Shown in pieces: positions 27,513 to 35,579 of a DNA stretch of 64,000 bases. Under the pieces are notes generated by a model that searched no databases, was not told the DNA's origin, and saw nothing but the letters and a program-made list of their open reading frames with translations. The DNA comes from Anaerolineaceae bacterium UBA1363 (GTDB lineage: Bacteria; Chloroflexota; Anaerolineae; Anaerolineales; Anaerolineaceae): the NCBI GenBank assembly GCA_002306055.1, contig DBRR01000004.1:4639-68638 (forward strand). The letters are read 5' to 3'. Each line of letters starts with the position of its first letter. The first letter of the stretch is position 1. The translations under genes were made by a program, and so were the position numbers.

Positions 27513-27824
27513 TTATTTCTTTTTCTCTGCCCGCTTGTGGATCAGGATTTCCCGATACACAGCCGCAAGCAATAAGAGCGCCATCACTCCACCAAGGATT
27601 GCGATGCCGTCTATGTTCACTACGGGCGACGGCAGCAGTTCTACCTCGGTTGGGGTTGGCTGGGGTGTCCCCGTGGCGAGGGTTGCGGTCAAAGTCAGGT
27701 CAGGCTGGATTGTGATCGGGTCGACGAATACGACAAGCGCCAGAAGGCTGATCACCAAAAAGCCAAGCACAATCAGCGCAATGGACAAACCACTGGACTT
27801 AATGGATCCCTGGTCCTCACTCAT
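27513..27824 (-). CDS. Membrane protein with Thr/Pro extracellular loop
   Basis: The 103-residue product has two membrane helices (about 13-35 and 74-92). Between them lies an outside loop containing TGTPQPTPTEVE. The end is basic (HKRAEKKK). Its start overlaps the stop codon of the solute-binding gene upstream in the ATGA arrangement, so the two are translated together. Its job is unknown; it might anchor or assist that lipoprotein. Confidence 0.7.
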   Translation of the reverse strand: MSEDQGSIKSSGLSIALIVLGFLVISLLALVVFVDPITIQPDLTLTATLATGTPQPTPTEVELLPSPVVNIDGIAILGGVMALLLLAAVYREILIHKRAEKKK

Positions 27825-29152
27825 TTGACACTCTCCACAGCTTGTTTGGCTGTTTCCACCACATCGGCATTATCCCGCAAAATCAACAGGGTCGCGTTAC
27901 GCAAAATCGGTCCAATGTTATTCATGACCGAATCGGGGGGATACAGAATTGCGCCACTCGCCATCTTCTCGAGGGCTGGCTTTAAGGAGGTCTCCTCCCA
28001 ACTGCCCAGCGCGGAAGGTCGGGCTGGGATCGCCTTGAGAGCTTCGCTCCATTTGGCCAGGAACTGCGTGTCAGACAGGTGCGCAATCAAGGCCACTGCA
28101 AGTTCCTGCCTTTGGGGCTCCTGGCTTCCTAATGCCCAAACCCAGGCATCCGTCAACGTCATACCTGGCGATGTAAAAGCAGGATCTGGTGCGTCAGGGG
28201 TCGTTTCCCTTCCCTTCAGCACTACATCCACAGGCAGAAAAGCGGTATCAATTGCACCCGTGCTGAATGCATCCCAAACCTGTTCGGAATTCTGCATTGT
28301 GACTGCCAGGTCGCTATAATGACGCGTGTTCAGACCGTCTTTCAAGGTCTGCAAAGCCGCAATAAGTGGTTCTTCCTGCAAGATCGTCATACCCTGTTCA
28401 TTCTGCACTTGCCCCCCCAGGCTCAGATATAGCAGCAACAAGAAGGTTCCCCTTGGATCATCCGCGGCAAAGCCAAAATAACCATAATTCAGCCTGGTGT
28501 CCGCCCATTCATTGCTGGGGATCAACTGGCTGACGCTGTTGTACACCAGGCCCATCGGCACCCCTTTAAAAGGCACCGCCAATACCTCTCCCTGGACCAT
28601 ACCCGCCTCTCTGCCAAAGTTGTACCAATCCAGATCGCCCATCACGGTCTTCAGACCCTCATTCTTGAAAACAACCTCATCCTGGGCTGCCTGGAGGAGA
28701 TGTTCGCGCGACAGGGCGACGACATCCGGGGATATGGACGGTGCGGCTGCATGCGTTGTGCGCAGCGCGTCCAAAAGCCCACCACCGCCCGAGACTGCTT
28801 TTATCCGAACCTCAATCTCGATTGTGTTGAGGTAGGCAAATTCGTTCAGGCGGTCTTTAAGGATGGCTGCTGCCGCCGTCTCCCCATTGGGATCCAACTC
28901 AGGAGGGAGCCAGAGGATCAGCTTTTCGGGAGGAGGCGCTGGCGTGGGCGTCTGTTCTTCGACCACCTCAGTGGCTTCTGCAGTGACGCCAGTGGGCAGT
29001 GGAACCGCGGTCTGCCCAGGAGTGGCGCTTGAGGCTTGCTTCCAGGGGAGTTCCCAGGTATCAGGCAGCAACTCACAGCCAGTCAGCCCTAACAGGCTGC
29101 TGACGATCAGCACTACCAACCAAATTTTGATCTTTTTCACACTATCAGTCAT
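27821..29152 (-). CDS. Extracellular solute-binding lipoprotein (family 1-like)
   Basis: The signal peptide ends in GLTGCELL (Cys26), and a Thr/Pro linker (EEQTPTPAPPPEK) leads to a mature domain starting KLILWLPPELD. The pattern of a periplasmic-binding fold with FKGVPMGLVYN and AWVWALG resembles sugar-binding family 1. No permease or ATPase gene is nearby; the partner gene is a small membrane protein. It may therefore be a sensor or serve a distant transporter. Length 443 residues is normal. Confidence 0.8.
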   Translation of the reverse strand: MTDSVKKIKIWLVVLIVSSLLGLTGCELLPDTWELPWKQASSATPGQTAVPLPTGVTAEATEVVEEQTPTPAPPPEKLILWLPPELDPNGETAAAAILKDRLNEFAYLNTIEIEVRIKAVSGGGGLLDALRTTHAAAPSISPDVVALSREHLLQAAQDEVVFKNEGLKTVMGDLDWYNFGREAGMVQGEVLAVPFKGVPMGLVYNSVSQLIPSNEWADTRLNYGYFGFAADDPRGTFLLLLYLSLGGQVQNEQGMTILQEEPLIAALQTLKDGLNTRHYSDLAVTMQNSEQVWDAFSTGAIDTAFLPVDVVLKGRETTPDAPDPAFTSPGMTLTDAWVWALGSQEPQRQELAVALIAHLSDTQFLAKWSEALKAIPARPSALGSWEETSLKPALEKMASGAILYPPDSVMNNIGPILRNATLLILRDNADVVETAKQAVESVK

Positions 29153-29184
29153 CTATGCAATTGTAAAGCATCTTGCCAGGGAAG

Positions 29185-30201
29185 TTATCCCAGGCTTACT
29201 GGCTTGCCAAGCAGCCCAACCAATAGTTTGACCGAGTTCTCCACGTCATCCCGGTCGACCATTTCAGAGGGGCTGTGGATGTAGCGGCAGGGAATCGAAA
29301 GGCATCCCGCTGGCACGCCGGCATGCGTGCGCTGGATACCCATGCCGTCTGTGCCGCCCGCTTCGAGCACTTCCATCTGATAAGGCAGCTTTTGCGCTTT
29401 GGCTTCATCCACCATCCACTTCACCACCCGCGGATCTGCAATAAAGGAGGAATCCCGGATCTTGATCGCCGGACCGTTCCCCAGCGCAACGGCCATCTTG
29501 ATACCCATCGGGGTGTCCCCGGTGCGCGTCACGTCCACAGCCAGCCCGATTTCGGGGTCCACGCCATAAGCCGCGGTGATTGCGCCACGAATACCAACTT
29601 CTTCCTGCACGCTGAAAACGAAATAGAGTTCATTTACGCCTGGCTTGACCTCTTTTAAGGCTTCCACCACGATTGCCGCAGCAACCCGGTCATCCATCGA
29701 TTTCGCGACCAGGCGTTTTCCCAGGTCGAGAAATGGACGCTCAAATCCACAAACATCGCCCACACCGATTTTGCTGTCCGCTTTGGACGTTGCGCCGGTG
29801 TCGATGAAGTACTTCGACAACTCCGGGTGCTCATCTTTCTCCGAGCGTTCCATTCCGATCACGCCCTGGGTGCCGTTCATAAACAGCACTCTGCCGCCCA
29901 GGCAGGTCAGGGGGCTAACGCCACCGATCGGCAAAAAGCGCGCGAAACCATTATCATCCACGTGTGTGACCATCAATCCGATTTCGTCCATGTGAGCTGA
30001 AATCATGATCCGCCTGCCGCCTTCTTTCAGGGAACCTTTGCGAGCGATCAGGTTCCCAAGCGCATCTGTATTGACCTCATCGGTGTGCCCCTGGATTTCC
30101 GCTTTGATCTTTTCGCGAATCACGTGTTCCGAACCGGAAGGGCCAGGTGTCTCGACCAAGGTTTGTAGAATAGTCCATAATGAATTATCTTTCTTTGCCA
30201 T
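29185..30201 (-). CDS. M42 family metallo-aminopeptidase, copy 1
   Basis: M42 enzymes are cytoplasmic, usually dodecameric TET peptidases that clip residues from short peptides. Ligands seen are His in ISAHMDEIG, Asp in KSMDDRVAA, the Glu pair in SVQEEVGIRG, Asp in LAVDVTRTGD and His in RYIHSPSEM. ATG 30201 overlaps the TGA of the preceding copy by one base; the GTG at 30204 in the same frame is less likely. It is the last of three tandem paralogues. Confidence 0.93.
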   Translation of the reverse strand: MAKKDNSLWTILQTLVETPGPSGSEHVIREKIKAEIQGHTDEVNTDALGNLIARKGSLKEGGRRIMISAHMDEIGLMVTHVDDNGFARFLPIGGVSPLTCLGGRVLFMNGTQGVIGMERSEKDEHPELSKYFIDTGATSKADSKIGVGDVCGFERPFLDLGKRLVAKSMDDRVAAAIVVEALKEVKPGVNELYFVFSVQEEVGIRGAITAAYGVDPEIGLAVDVTRTGDTPMGIKMAVALGNGPAIKIRDSSFIADPRVVKWMVDEAKAQKLPYQMEVLEAGGTDGMGIQRTHAGVPAGCLSIPCRYIHSPSEMVDRDDVENSVKLLVGLLGKPVSLG

Positions 30202-31295
30202 CACTTTTTCTCCTGGTGATTTAGGATGCTTTTATCAAGGCGTATCAAAGCCGAGTGGATCAATTTCAAGGTATTTAGTTCGTCTTCAATGCGGATCAGA
30301 CCAGCTGCCGAGTGAAGATAGCGCTGCGGCACTGAGACTGAGACGCTTGGAACACCCGCGCGGGTTTTGTGGATCTCTCCGGCGTCGGTTCCCCCCATGC
30401 CGGGCTGTCGGAACTGCCAGGGGATTTTCTCCGCCTCAGCCGACTCAATCAGCCACTTGATCAGTCGCTGGTCCCCAATGGTGCCGCGATCCATGATGTA
30501 AATCGCCGGACCGTCCCCAAGCTTGGTGTTGTGGCTGGTGTTTTCGAAGCCATCATAATGGGGCAGGTCGTTGGCGGGGGTTGAGTCCATGGCTATGCCA
30601 ATTTCCGGATCAAAGGCAAAGGCAGCGATCTTCGCGCCGCGCAGACCGAGCTCTTCCTGAACGGTGAACGCGGCCAGCAGGTCGACATTCTCAGGCGCAT
30701 GTTTGACCAGTTGGATGAGGTTAAAGACACCCAGCCGGTTATCCAGTGCCTTGGAACGAATGCTTGGACCCAAAACTGCCAGTTTTGTCGCGAAGGTTCC
30801 TCTATCGCCCACTTTGACCTTCGGGTCAGATCCGGGTCCAATGTCGATGCGCAGCTGGTCCACTTTGAGCACCTGCTTGCGTTCTTCCGGCGTAGTCAGG
30901 TGGATTGCTTTGGCACCGATCACCCCAGGGACATGGTCCCGACCGATGGTTACCGGCTTACCCACTAACTGGCGCGGGTCGACCCCGCCGATGACACGAA
31001 ATTCAAAAACACCATCGCCCTCATCTTTGACGATCATGAAGCCGACTTCGTCCATGTGAGCAGCGATCATCACCCTAACCCGGCTCTCACCAGTGCCTTC
31101 ACGCCGCACCAGCACATTACCCATCGCGTCCACCTTGGTGAGGTCGGCGAAGTCGCGCAGTTCCTCGGTAACGATCGCGCGGACTTCCTGCTCATCGCCC
31201 GAGACGCTCACAGCGTTGCACAGACGCGTCAGCAAAGCTAATTCCGCATCACCCATTTGGGGATTAAACTTGGTGGAATTGTCATGTTTTGCCAT
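30201..31295 (-). CDS. M42 family metallo-aminopeptidase, copy 2
   Basis: Like its neighbours, it has the full ligand set: AAHMDEVGFM, SKALDNRLGV, TVQEELGLRG, IAMDSTPAND and RYLHSAAGL. The AMDST and YLHSAAG variants differ from copy 1, so substrate preference probably differs. The 364-residue product starts 6 bp after copy 3. Copies this close but diverged suggest old duplication or assembly rather than recent amplification. Confidence 0.93.
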   Translation of the reverse strand: MAKHDNSTKFNPQMGDAELALLTRLCNAVSVSGDEQEVRAIVTEELRDFADLTKVDAMGNVLVRREGTGESRVRVMIAAHMDEVGFMIVKDEGDGVFEFRVIGGVDPRQLVGKPVTIGRDHVPGVIGAKAIHLTTPEERKQVLKVDQLRIDIGPGSDPKVKVGDRGTFATKLAVLGPSIRSKALDNRLGVFNLIQLVKHAPENVDLLAAFTVQEELGLRGAKIAAFAFDPEIGIAMDSTPANDLPHYDGFENTSHNTKLGDGPAIYIMDRGTIGDQRLIKWLIESAEAEKIPWQFRQPGMGGTDAGEIHKTRAGVPSVSVSVPQRYLHSAAGLIRIEDELNTLKLIHSALIRLDKSILNHQEKK

Positions 31296-31301
31296 CTTGT
31301 T

Positions 31302-32375
31302 TTACTCCCAGATCACGGTTTTCATAAAATCGAGTGGAAGACCAGCGATAAACTCAGCCATCAGCCTTCCCGCTCGGCGAATATCCTTCAGTGATACAAC
31401 TTCAACAGGTGTGTGCATGTAGCGCAGCGGTATGCCAAGCTCAATAACGGGTATGCCAGCTTCTGCTACCTGGATATCCCAGGCATCGGTGCCCGAACCG
31501 GTCGGTGCCAGTTCCTTAGCCACGTTGATCTCGTATTCATCGGCGGTTGCTTGCATGGCTTTATGCAGAGCAGGATGATTGCAAGAGCCCCAAGTGAGGG
31601 GGGTCACCTTGCCCATCTCAAAATTGCCTATTCCCGCGCCTCCGGGTGCCTTGGCAAAGGTGACGTCAATCACGATCGCAAAATCTGGTTTGATGGCAAC
31701 CGCATCCGTCATCGCGCCAATTCCACCGACCTCTTCCTGCGAGGTCGCCACAGCCATCACATCCCAAAGATGCTTACGCTTCGAAAGCATCTCCAGCGCA
31801 ACCGTCACTGCTGCTACGGAGGCGCGATTATCAAGAGTGTGTCCGCTGATGCTCTCACTGCAAAGCTCCATGGGTTCGGTCGCGAAGGAGATAACATCCC
31901 CCACGCGGACCAGCTCTTTGACCTCATCCGGGGTCAGACCAGTGTCAACCAGCAGATATTTCTGTGGCAGGGGTCCGGATTTTCCGTCTTTTGGCAGCAA
32001 TGCTGGCGGCGGCATAACCACCATAGCTGGCAGATCGCGGGCAACTTCCGCATTCGTCGCATGAACGGTCACCATCTGCCCGGGCAGGATGCGGGGGTCA
32101 ACCCCGCCGACCTGCATAAAGCGCAAAAAGCCCTCATCGATACCGGTCACCATCAAGCCAATGGCGTCCATATGCGCGGCAATCATCACACTCGGTCGGG
32201 GTTCAGGGCCTTCGCCGCGCTGTATGGCTTGCAGGCTGCCGAGGTTATTGACCCGTATCTCATCACTGAGCGGCTGCCAGGCAGTCCGGATAATCTCGCG
32301 AATCGGCGTTTCATATCCGCTCAGCCCCGGAGCCGAGATCATTTCCTTCAAATGTTGTTTCAAATCAAGTTTCAT
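31302..32375 (-). CDS. M42 family metallo-aminopeptidase, copy 3
   Basis: The first gene of the M42 trio encodes 357 residues with AAHMDAIGLM, GHTLDNRASV, TSQEEVGGIG, VIDVTFAKA and RYMHTPVEV. The Glu of HMDE is Ala here (HMDAIG), which is tolerated in some members. It starts 9 bp after a small membrane protein gene. Together the three peptidases may give the cell a broad set of aminopeptidase activities. Confidence 0.92.
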   Translation of the reverse strand: MKLDLKQHLKEMISAPGLSGYETPIREIIRTAWQPLSDEIRVNNLGSLQAIQRGEGPEPRPSVMIAAHMDAIGLMVTGIDEGFLRFMQVGGVDPRILPGQMVTVHATNAEVARDLPAMVVMPPPALLPKDGKSGPLPQKYLLVDTGLTPDEVKELVRVGDVISFATEPMELCSESISGHTLDNRASVAAVTVALEMLSKRKHLWDVMAVATSQEEVGGIGAMTDAVAIKPDFAIVIDVTFAKAPGGAGIGNFEMGKVTPLTWGSCNHPALHKAMQATADEYEINVAKELAPTGSGTDAWDIQVAEAGIPVIELGIPLRYMHTPVEVVSLKDIRRAGRLMAEFIAGLPLDFMKTVIWE

Positions 32376-32384
32376 AAGCCTCTC

Positions 32385-32783
32385 TCATGGTTCAGGCGTA
32401 GGTTCAACCGAACTCTCGGTTGGTGTTTCAGCAGGTGTTTCAGTAGGGATTTCCGTTGGCACAGGGATGGGGGTGTCGCTTGGCAGTGGAGTCTCTGTTG
32501 GGGTTGCAGTAAGGGTTGGGGTCTGGGTGGGCGTGCCGGTTGCCGTTGGAGGGAGCGTGTTGGTGGCTGTGGGAGTGATGCTGGCAGTACGGGTGAGGTA
32601 AGGTGTCAGCGTCACGCTGGGGATGAACGTTGCAGTGCTGGTGAGAGTCGGCGTGGCAGTTGGTTGCTGCGGACCGCGGTTAAGGCGCAAAAGGATAACC
32701 CCCAACAGATAACAGGGAATCGTAATAATAATTATCAGCGTCAACATGTAACGCGTGCGTGTGCGATTAGGGATTTCGTCCAC
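32385..32783 (-). CDS. Membrane-anchored Thr/Pro stalk protein
   Basis: A basic N terminus (about 12 residues) is followed by one membrane helix (13-33). About 95 residues of Thr/Pro/Ser repeats of the form PTxTxTP fill the rest, with no folded domain. Such tails are common in surface proteins of this group and are likely outside the cell. It precedes the M42 genes by 9 bp. No function can be given. Confidence 0.7.
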   Translation of the reverse strand: MDEIPNRTRTRYMLTLIIIITIPCYLLGVILLRLNRGPQQPTATPTLTSTATFIPSVTLTPYLTRTASITPTATNTLPPTATGTPTQTPTLTATPTETPLPSDTPIPVPTEIPTETPAETPTESSVEPTPEP

Positions 32784-33250
32784 CAGAACTCCGCCTGCAG
32801 CTCATCTTATCACCTGCCACATCACCCGGCAAATTTAGTCAATTATAGCCTATCCCCCCTGCTGTGACTTATTTTACGCAAATTATTTTACGCACCTGTT
32901 TGATCGAAACAATGATTTTCAACATGAATTAACTCCTCAGGAAGCTATTCGCACAATCTGGCAGTTATTGTACTTCAATAGAATTGATAAACAGAATCGA
33001 TAAAACGCGCTGACGCATCCCCGAACAGTAATAATTGAGCCAAAGTTTTTGACCCGCAAAGAAAGAGATGCGTTTCCTGAAATAAAGGATTGACGTTATA
33101 TCTTAAGTTTTCGATTACGTGTCAGATTTTTTTGTTGACTCCCATACATTAATATTTTCAGAGCAATTGACACAAAAAAACCGTGCTATAATTATTACAT
33201 AATTGAGGGGTTTAAATTCCAAACCCCCTTATCATAAAAAGGAGACTATT
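32784..33250. other. Intergenic region between divergent genes, with plus-strand promoter
   Basis: No gene is seen. Close to the plus-strand gene lie TTGACA (33167-33172) and TATAAT (33187-33192), separated by only 14 bp, so the true -10 box may lie slightly downstream. On the minus strand a TATAAT near 32845 may serve the M42 operon. Confidence 0.45.
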
Positions 33251-33583
33251 ATGAAAAAAAGAGTATTGCTTGTAATTAGTATCATTATCATCCTGATGGG
33301 CATTATGGCGCTCATCCCCAGCATCAATATGGGCACCGAACCCGCCTGGCACGCTGCTGCCAAGATCGTTGTTGGTTTGGTTGGTCTTTGGGTTTCCCTG
33401 CAAAAAACAGGCAAAACCAAGACCGCGCTGTTGGTTATCGGCATCCTGCTGGCAGCCATGGGTTTGTTGGACGTGCTCGGTCTGTTCAATATGGTAACTG
33501 TACCCGTCTGGCACACCATCGCAGTGATTGTGATCGGCGCAGTTGCCATTTACTTGGGCGCAACCAACATGAATGAAGCATAA
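33251..33583 (+). CDS. Small four-helix membrane protein with internal duplication
   Basis: AAGGAGACTATT before ATG 33251 fixes the start; the longer frame has none. The 110 residues form two similar halves: each has a helix, then NMGTEPAWH or NMVTVPVWH, then a second helix (KIVVGLVGLWVS, VIVIGAVAIYLG). So it looks like a 2 x 2-helix tandem repeat. I do not recognise the family. It stands alone between a promoter and terminators. Confidence 0.75.
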   Translation: MKKRVLLVISIIIILMGIMALIPSINMGTEPAWHAAAKIVVGLVGLWVSLQKTGKTKTALLVIGILLAAMGLLDVLGLFNMVTVPVWHTIAVIVIGAVAIYLGATNMNEA

Positions 33584-33591
33584 CACCGGAT

Positions 33592-33664
33592 AATAACCAG
33601 CGCAGGATCCTGCGCTGGTTATTGATGGTCAAAAAACAGCAGCAATTAGCTGCTGTTTTTTTTA
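33592..33664 (+). terminator. Two terminator hairpins in tandem
   Basis: The first is a perfect 32-base palindrome at 33592-33623 (AATAACCAGCGCAGG and complement). The second is AACAGCAGC-AATTA-GCTGCTGTT (33635-33657) with T-rich flank to 33664. Confidence 0.8.
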
Positions 33665-34089
33665 TTCTCTTACCTGGCAGGCGCAGATACTAAGAGACAT
33701 TCCAGCAAACGGAAATGAAGCGATAATCGAGTCGAAAGAGAAAGGGGCAAAGGTTGAGAGTATGAACACAGCCATCTTGTGAATAAGGCGCGACTTGCCC
33801 CTGAATAAGAGCCATGCACGCGGGAACGAACGATCACTCTTTATTTTGATAAGGATGATTTCAGCACCATGCTGTTATGAAGGGATGAAGATCAATTTTT
33901 TGCCCTGTTGATCGACCATCAACGCAATGAATTATGGCGTGCCCGGGGTCCGCTAAGCCAAAGCAGCCCAGCGGGGCTGCTTGAAGTGCTCAATCATCTC
34001 ACATAAGAAACCAATCAAATGTCAAAAATTTACTTCTCGTTAATCGGTTATAATAAAAAGGCAATCTCAATCTTGAACGGAGGTCCATC
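33665..34089 (+). other. Mostly non-coding stretch with a possible gene relic
   Basis: At 33848-34006 one frame reads about 50 residues with protein-like composition (DQFFALLIDHQRNELWRARG) but is broken by a TGA at 33878 and has no start. It may be a decayed gene. Nothing else is supported. Confidence 0.3.
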
Positions 34090-34212
34090 ATGGCAAGTAA
34101 AGATAAAGCTGGAAGAGAAGATCGCAAGAAACCCAAACTGTCCATCAAAGAAAAGCGTAAAGTGAAAGAAGAGAAGAAGAAAACCACGTCTGTAACCAAC
34201 ACCGGCGCTTGA
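34090..34212 (+). CDS. Small Lys-rich protein (40 residues)
   Basis: A strong ribosome site (GGAGGT at 34079-34084) precedes ATG 34090. The 40-residue product begins MASKDKAGRED, is rich in Lys and Glu (KEKRKVKEEKKK) and ends TNTGA. A clear terminator follows, so this is a complete small transcription unit. It resembles basic, disordered nucleic-acid-binding proteins in composition only; no function is known to me. Confidence 0.65.
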   Translation: MASKDKAGREDRKKPKLSIKEKRKVKEEKKKTTSVTNTGA

Positions 34213-34230
34213 TCCCATTCGAATTAGCCA

Positions 34231-34262
34231 AAAGCCAGCCTGAACAGGGCTGGCTTTTTTTT
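34231..34262 (+). terminator. Terminator after the 40-residue protein
   Basis: AAAGCCAGCC-TGAACAG-GGCTGGCTTT followed by eight T. Confidence 0.85.
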
Positions 34263-34322
34263 CTTCAGTTCTGCCCAACGAAGATTTGGTAGGAGAACCA
34301 AAAAGGGAGAAACAAAAAATGC

Positions 34323-34351
34323 TTGACATTACCGGTTCAAACCGTTAGAAT
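34323..34351 (+). promoter_or_regulatory. Promoter of the alanine tRNA genes
   Basis: TTGACA (34323-34328), 17 bp, TAGAAT (34346-34351). The first tRNA begins 29 bp after the -10 box. Confidence 0.8.
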
Positions 34352-34379
34352 ACTGAATCTTGAAATCTGGATGGAGTAC

Positions 34380-34452
34380 GGGCCTGTAGCGCAGTTGGGA
34401 GCGCGCTTCAATCGCACTGAAGAGGTCGAGGGTTCGAATCCCTCCAGGTCCA
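34380..34452 (+). tRNA. tRNA-Ala (anticodon CGC)
   Basis: Complete cloverleaf with acceptor GGGCCTG/CAGGTCC that includes the G3-U70 wobble pair diagnostic of alanine tRNA. The D stem is GCGC/GCGC. The anticodon stem CTTCA/TGAAG encloses ATCGCAC with CGC as anticodon. The T stem is GAGGG/CCCTC. CCA is not encoded. Confidence 0.94.
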
Positions 34453-34464
34453 TTCGAGGATAAA

Positions 34465-34515
34465 GGCCCATAGCGCACGAAGTCCCCTTCACGGGGAGAA
34501 TTGGGAGCGCAATGG
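34465..34515 (+). pseudogene. Broken tRNA-Ala copy (5' half) with hairpin insertion
   Basis: GGCCCATAGCGCA matches the 5' end of tRNA-Ala(GGC). The D loop is then interrupted by about 23 bases containing the hairpin TCCCC-TTCA-CGGGGA. TTGGGAGCGC resumes the tRNA sequence, which then fades after AATGG. It cannot form a tRNA. Confidence 0.75.
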
Positions 34516-34540
34516 TAAACAAAAGAAAAAGAGTAAACAA

Positions 34541-34613
34541 GGGCCCATAGCGCAGTTGGGAGCGCGTCTCAATGGCATTGAGAAGGTCGAGAGTTCGAAT
34601 CTCTCTGGGTCCA
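34541..34613 (+). tRNA. tRNA-Ala (anticodon GGC)
   Basis: Acceptor GGGCCCA/TGGGTCC with the G3-U70 pair, anticodon stem TCTCA/TGAGA around ATGGCAT with GGC, and T stem GAGAG/CTCTC. CCA is not encoded. Confidence 0.94.
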
Positions 34614-34615
34614 CT

Positions 34616-34638
34616 AAAGCAGCCGCAAGGCTGCTTTT
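34616..34638 (+). terminator. Terminator of the tRNA-Ala transcript
   Basis: AAAGCAGCC-GCAA-GGCTGCTTT with TTTTGC after it. Two further near-copies occur inside the tandem repeats downstream. Confidence 0.75.
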
Positions 34639-34650
34639 GCTTAACTGACG

Positions 34651-34840
34651 ATTGAGAAGGTCGGTTCTGGCTGGCGCCAGAAGGCTGCGCACAGTTCGAA
34701 TCTCTCTGGGTCCACTAAAGCAGCCGCAAGGCTGTTTTTGCTTAACTGACGATTGAGAAGGTCGGTTCTGGCTGGAGCCAGAAGGCTGCGCACAGTTCGA
34801 ATCTCTCTGGATCCACTAAAGCAGCCGCAAGGCTGTTTTT
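34651..34840 (+). repeat. Tandem 101-bp repeat of the tRNA-Ala 3' half
   Basis: The 3' part of tRNA-Ala(GGC) plus its terminator is repeated twice more (34651-34714 and 34752-34815, each with a terminator copy after it) with a period of 101 bp. In both copies about 30 bases replace part of the T arm and contain the hairpin TTCTGGC-TGGC-GCCAGAA (loop TGGA in the second). Neither copy has a 5' half, so they are tRNA pseudogenes. Confidence 0.85.
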
Positions 34841-34917
34841 TGATCAACTTCGAGGTTTATCACCAGCGTGGCTTGTTTCTGCTTACTCTGCCTCCGGCAG
34901 AGTGTGATCTATGTGTC

Positions 34918-35484
34918 TCAGCCGCCTTCAGGCAAATTTTCCATCTGAACAAATTCGACATGCTCGGGAATGGAAACGCCGGCAGCTTTCAACTTTTCTT
35001 GTGCTTCGGAAATGTCGTAAACATAAACCTGCAAACGTGCAGGTTCCATTTTGATCCCTGTTGTATAGGTCACGCCAGCTTTATCCATCTCTGCCTTAAA
35101 TAATTCGCGCATTGCTCGTAAAGACTGACGGGAGATCGCTTCCTCTCTTACTTCAATAACCTCAAATAAGCTCGGATCCTCCACAAAAGGCTCCAGGTCA
35201 GCTTTGTCCGCTCCAGTCAGGTAAACGACCACTTTCAAACCTGGGTAACTTTCGGTACTAATGCCGACATAATGCTCCGAAGAATTCTCGTCCAGTTCCC
35301 TTTCCAGTTCGAACGCCTCAATTTGCAGCAAGTTCATTTGCGCTTGCGCAGTAGCTGCAGCTGACCTGGTTGCCTGGCTTACCACCTCTTCGGGCTGAGA
35401 GTCTGATGTAGGCAGGCAGCTTGAAAAAGTAAATGACAGTAAGATTAACACAGCAAGTTTTGTTAGCTGTTTTCTCAATTGCAT
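34918..35484 (-). CDS. Lipoprotein of unknown function
   Basis: The signal peptide ends in TFSSCLPT (lipobox, Cys23). The mature part begins with an Ala/Gln-rich helix and then a soluble alpha/beta domain with no motif I recognise. The length is 188 residues. TGGAGG-like GGAGGAAAG precedes ATG 35484. It stands alone between the tRNA repeats and an aldehyde dehydrogenase gene. Confidence 0.72.
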   Translation of the reverse strand: MQLRKQLTKLAVLILLSFTFSSCLPTSDSQPEEVVSQATRSAAATAQAQMNLLQIEAFELERELDENSSEHYVGISTESYPGLKVVVYLTGADKADLEPFVEDPSLFEVIEVREEAISRQSLRAMRELFKAEMDKAGVTYTTGIKMEPARLQVYVYDISEAQEKLKAAGVSIPEHVEFVQMENLPEGG

Positions 35485-35579
35485 CTTTCCTCCAGAAAAA
35501 TTACATCCATGTTGACAACGGTCAGCATATCAAAAATTCTGCCTTACGATCAAGCCTCATCATAAGCAGATTCCATAGT

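Noticed and set aside
31413..32867. Long plus-strand frame of 484 codons.
   Set aside because: Antisense to the third M42 gene and the stalk protein; no family features.
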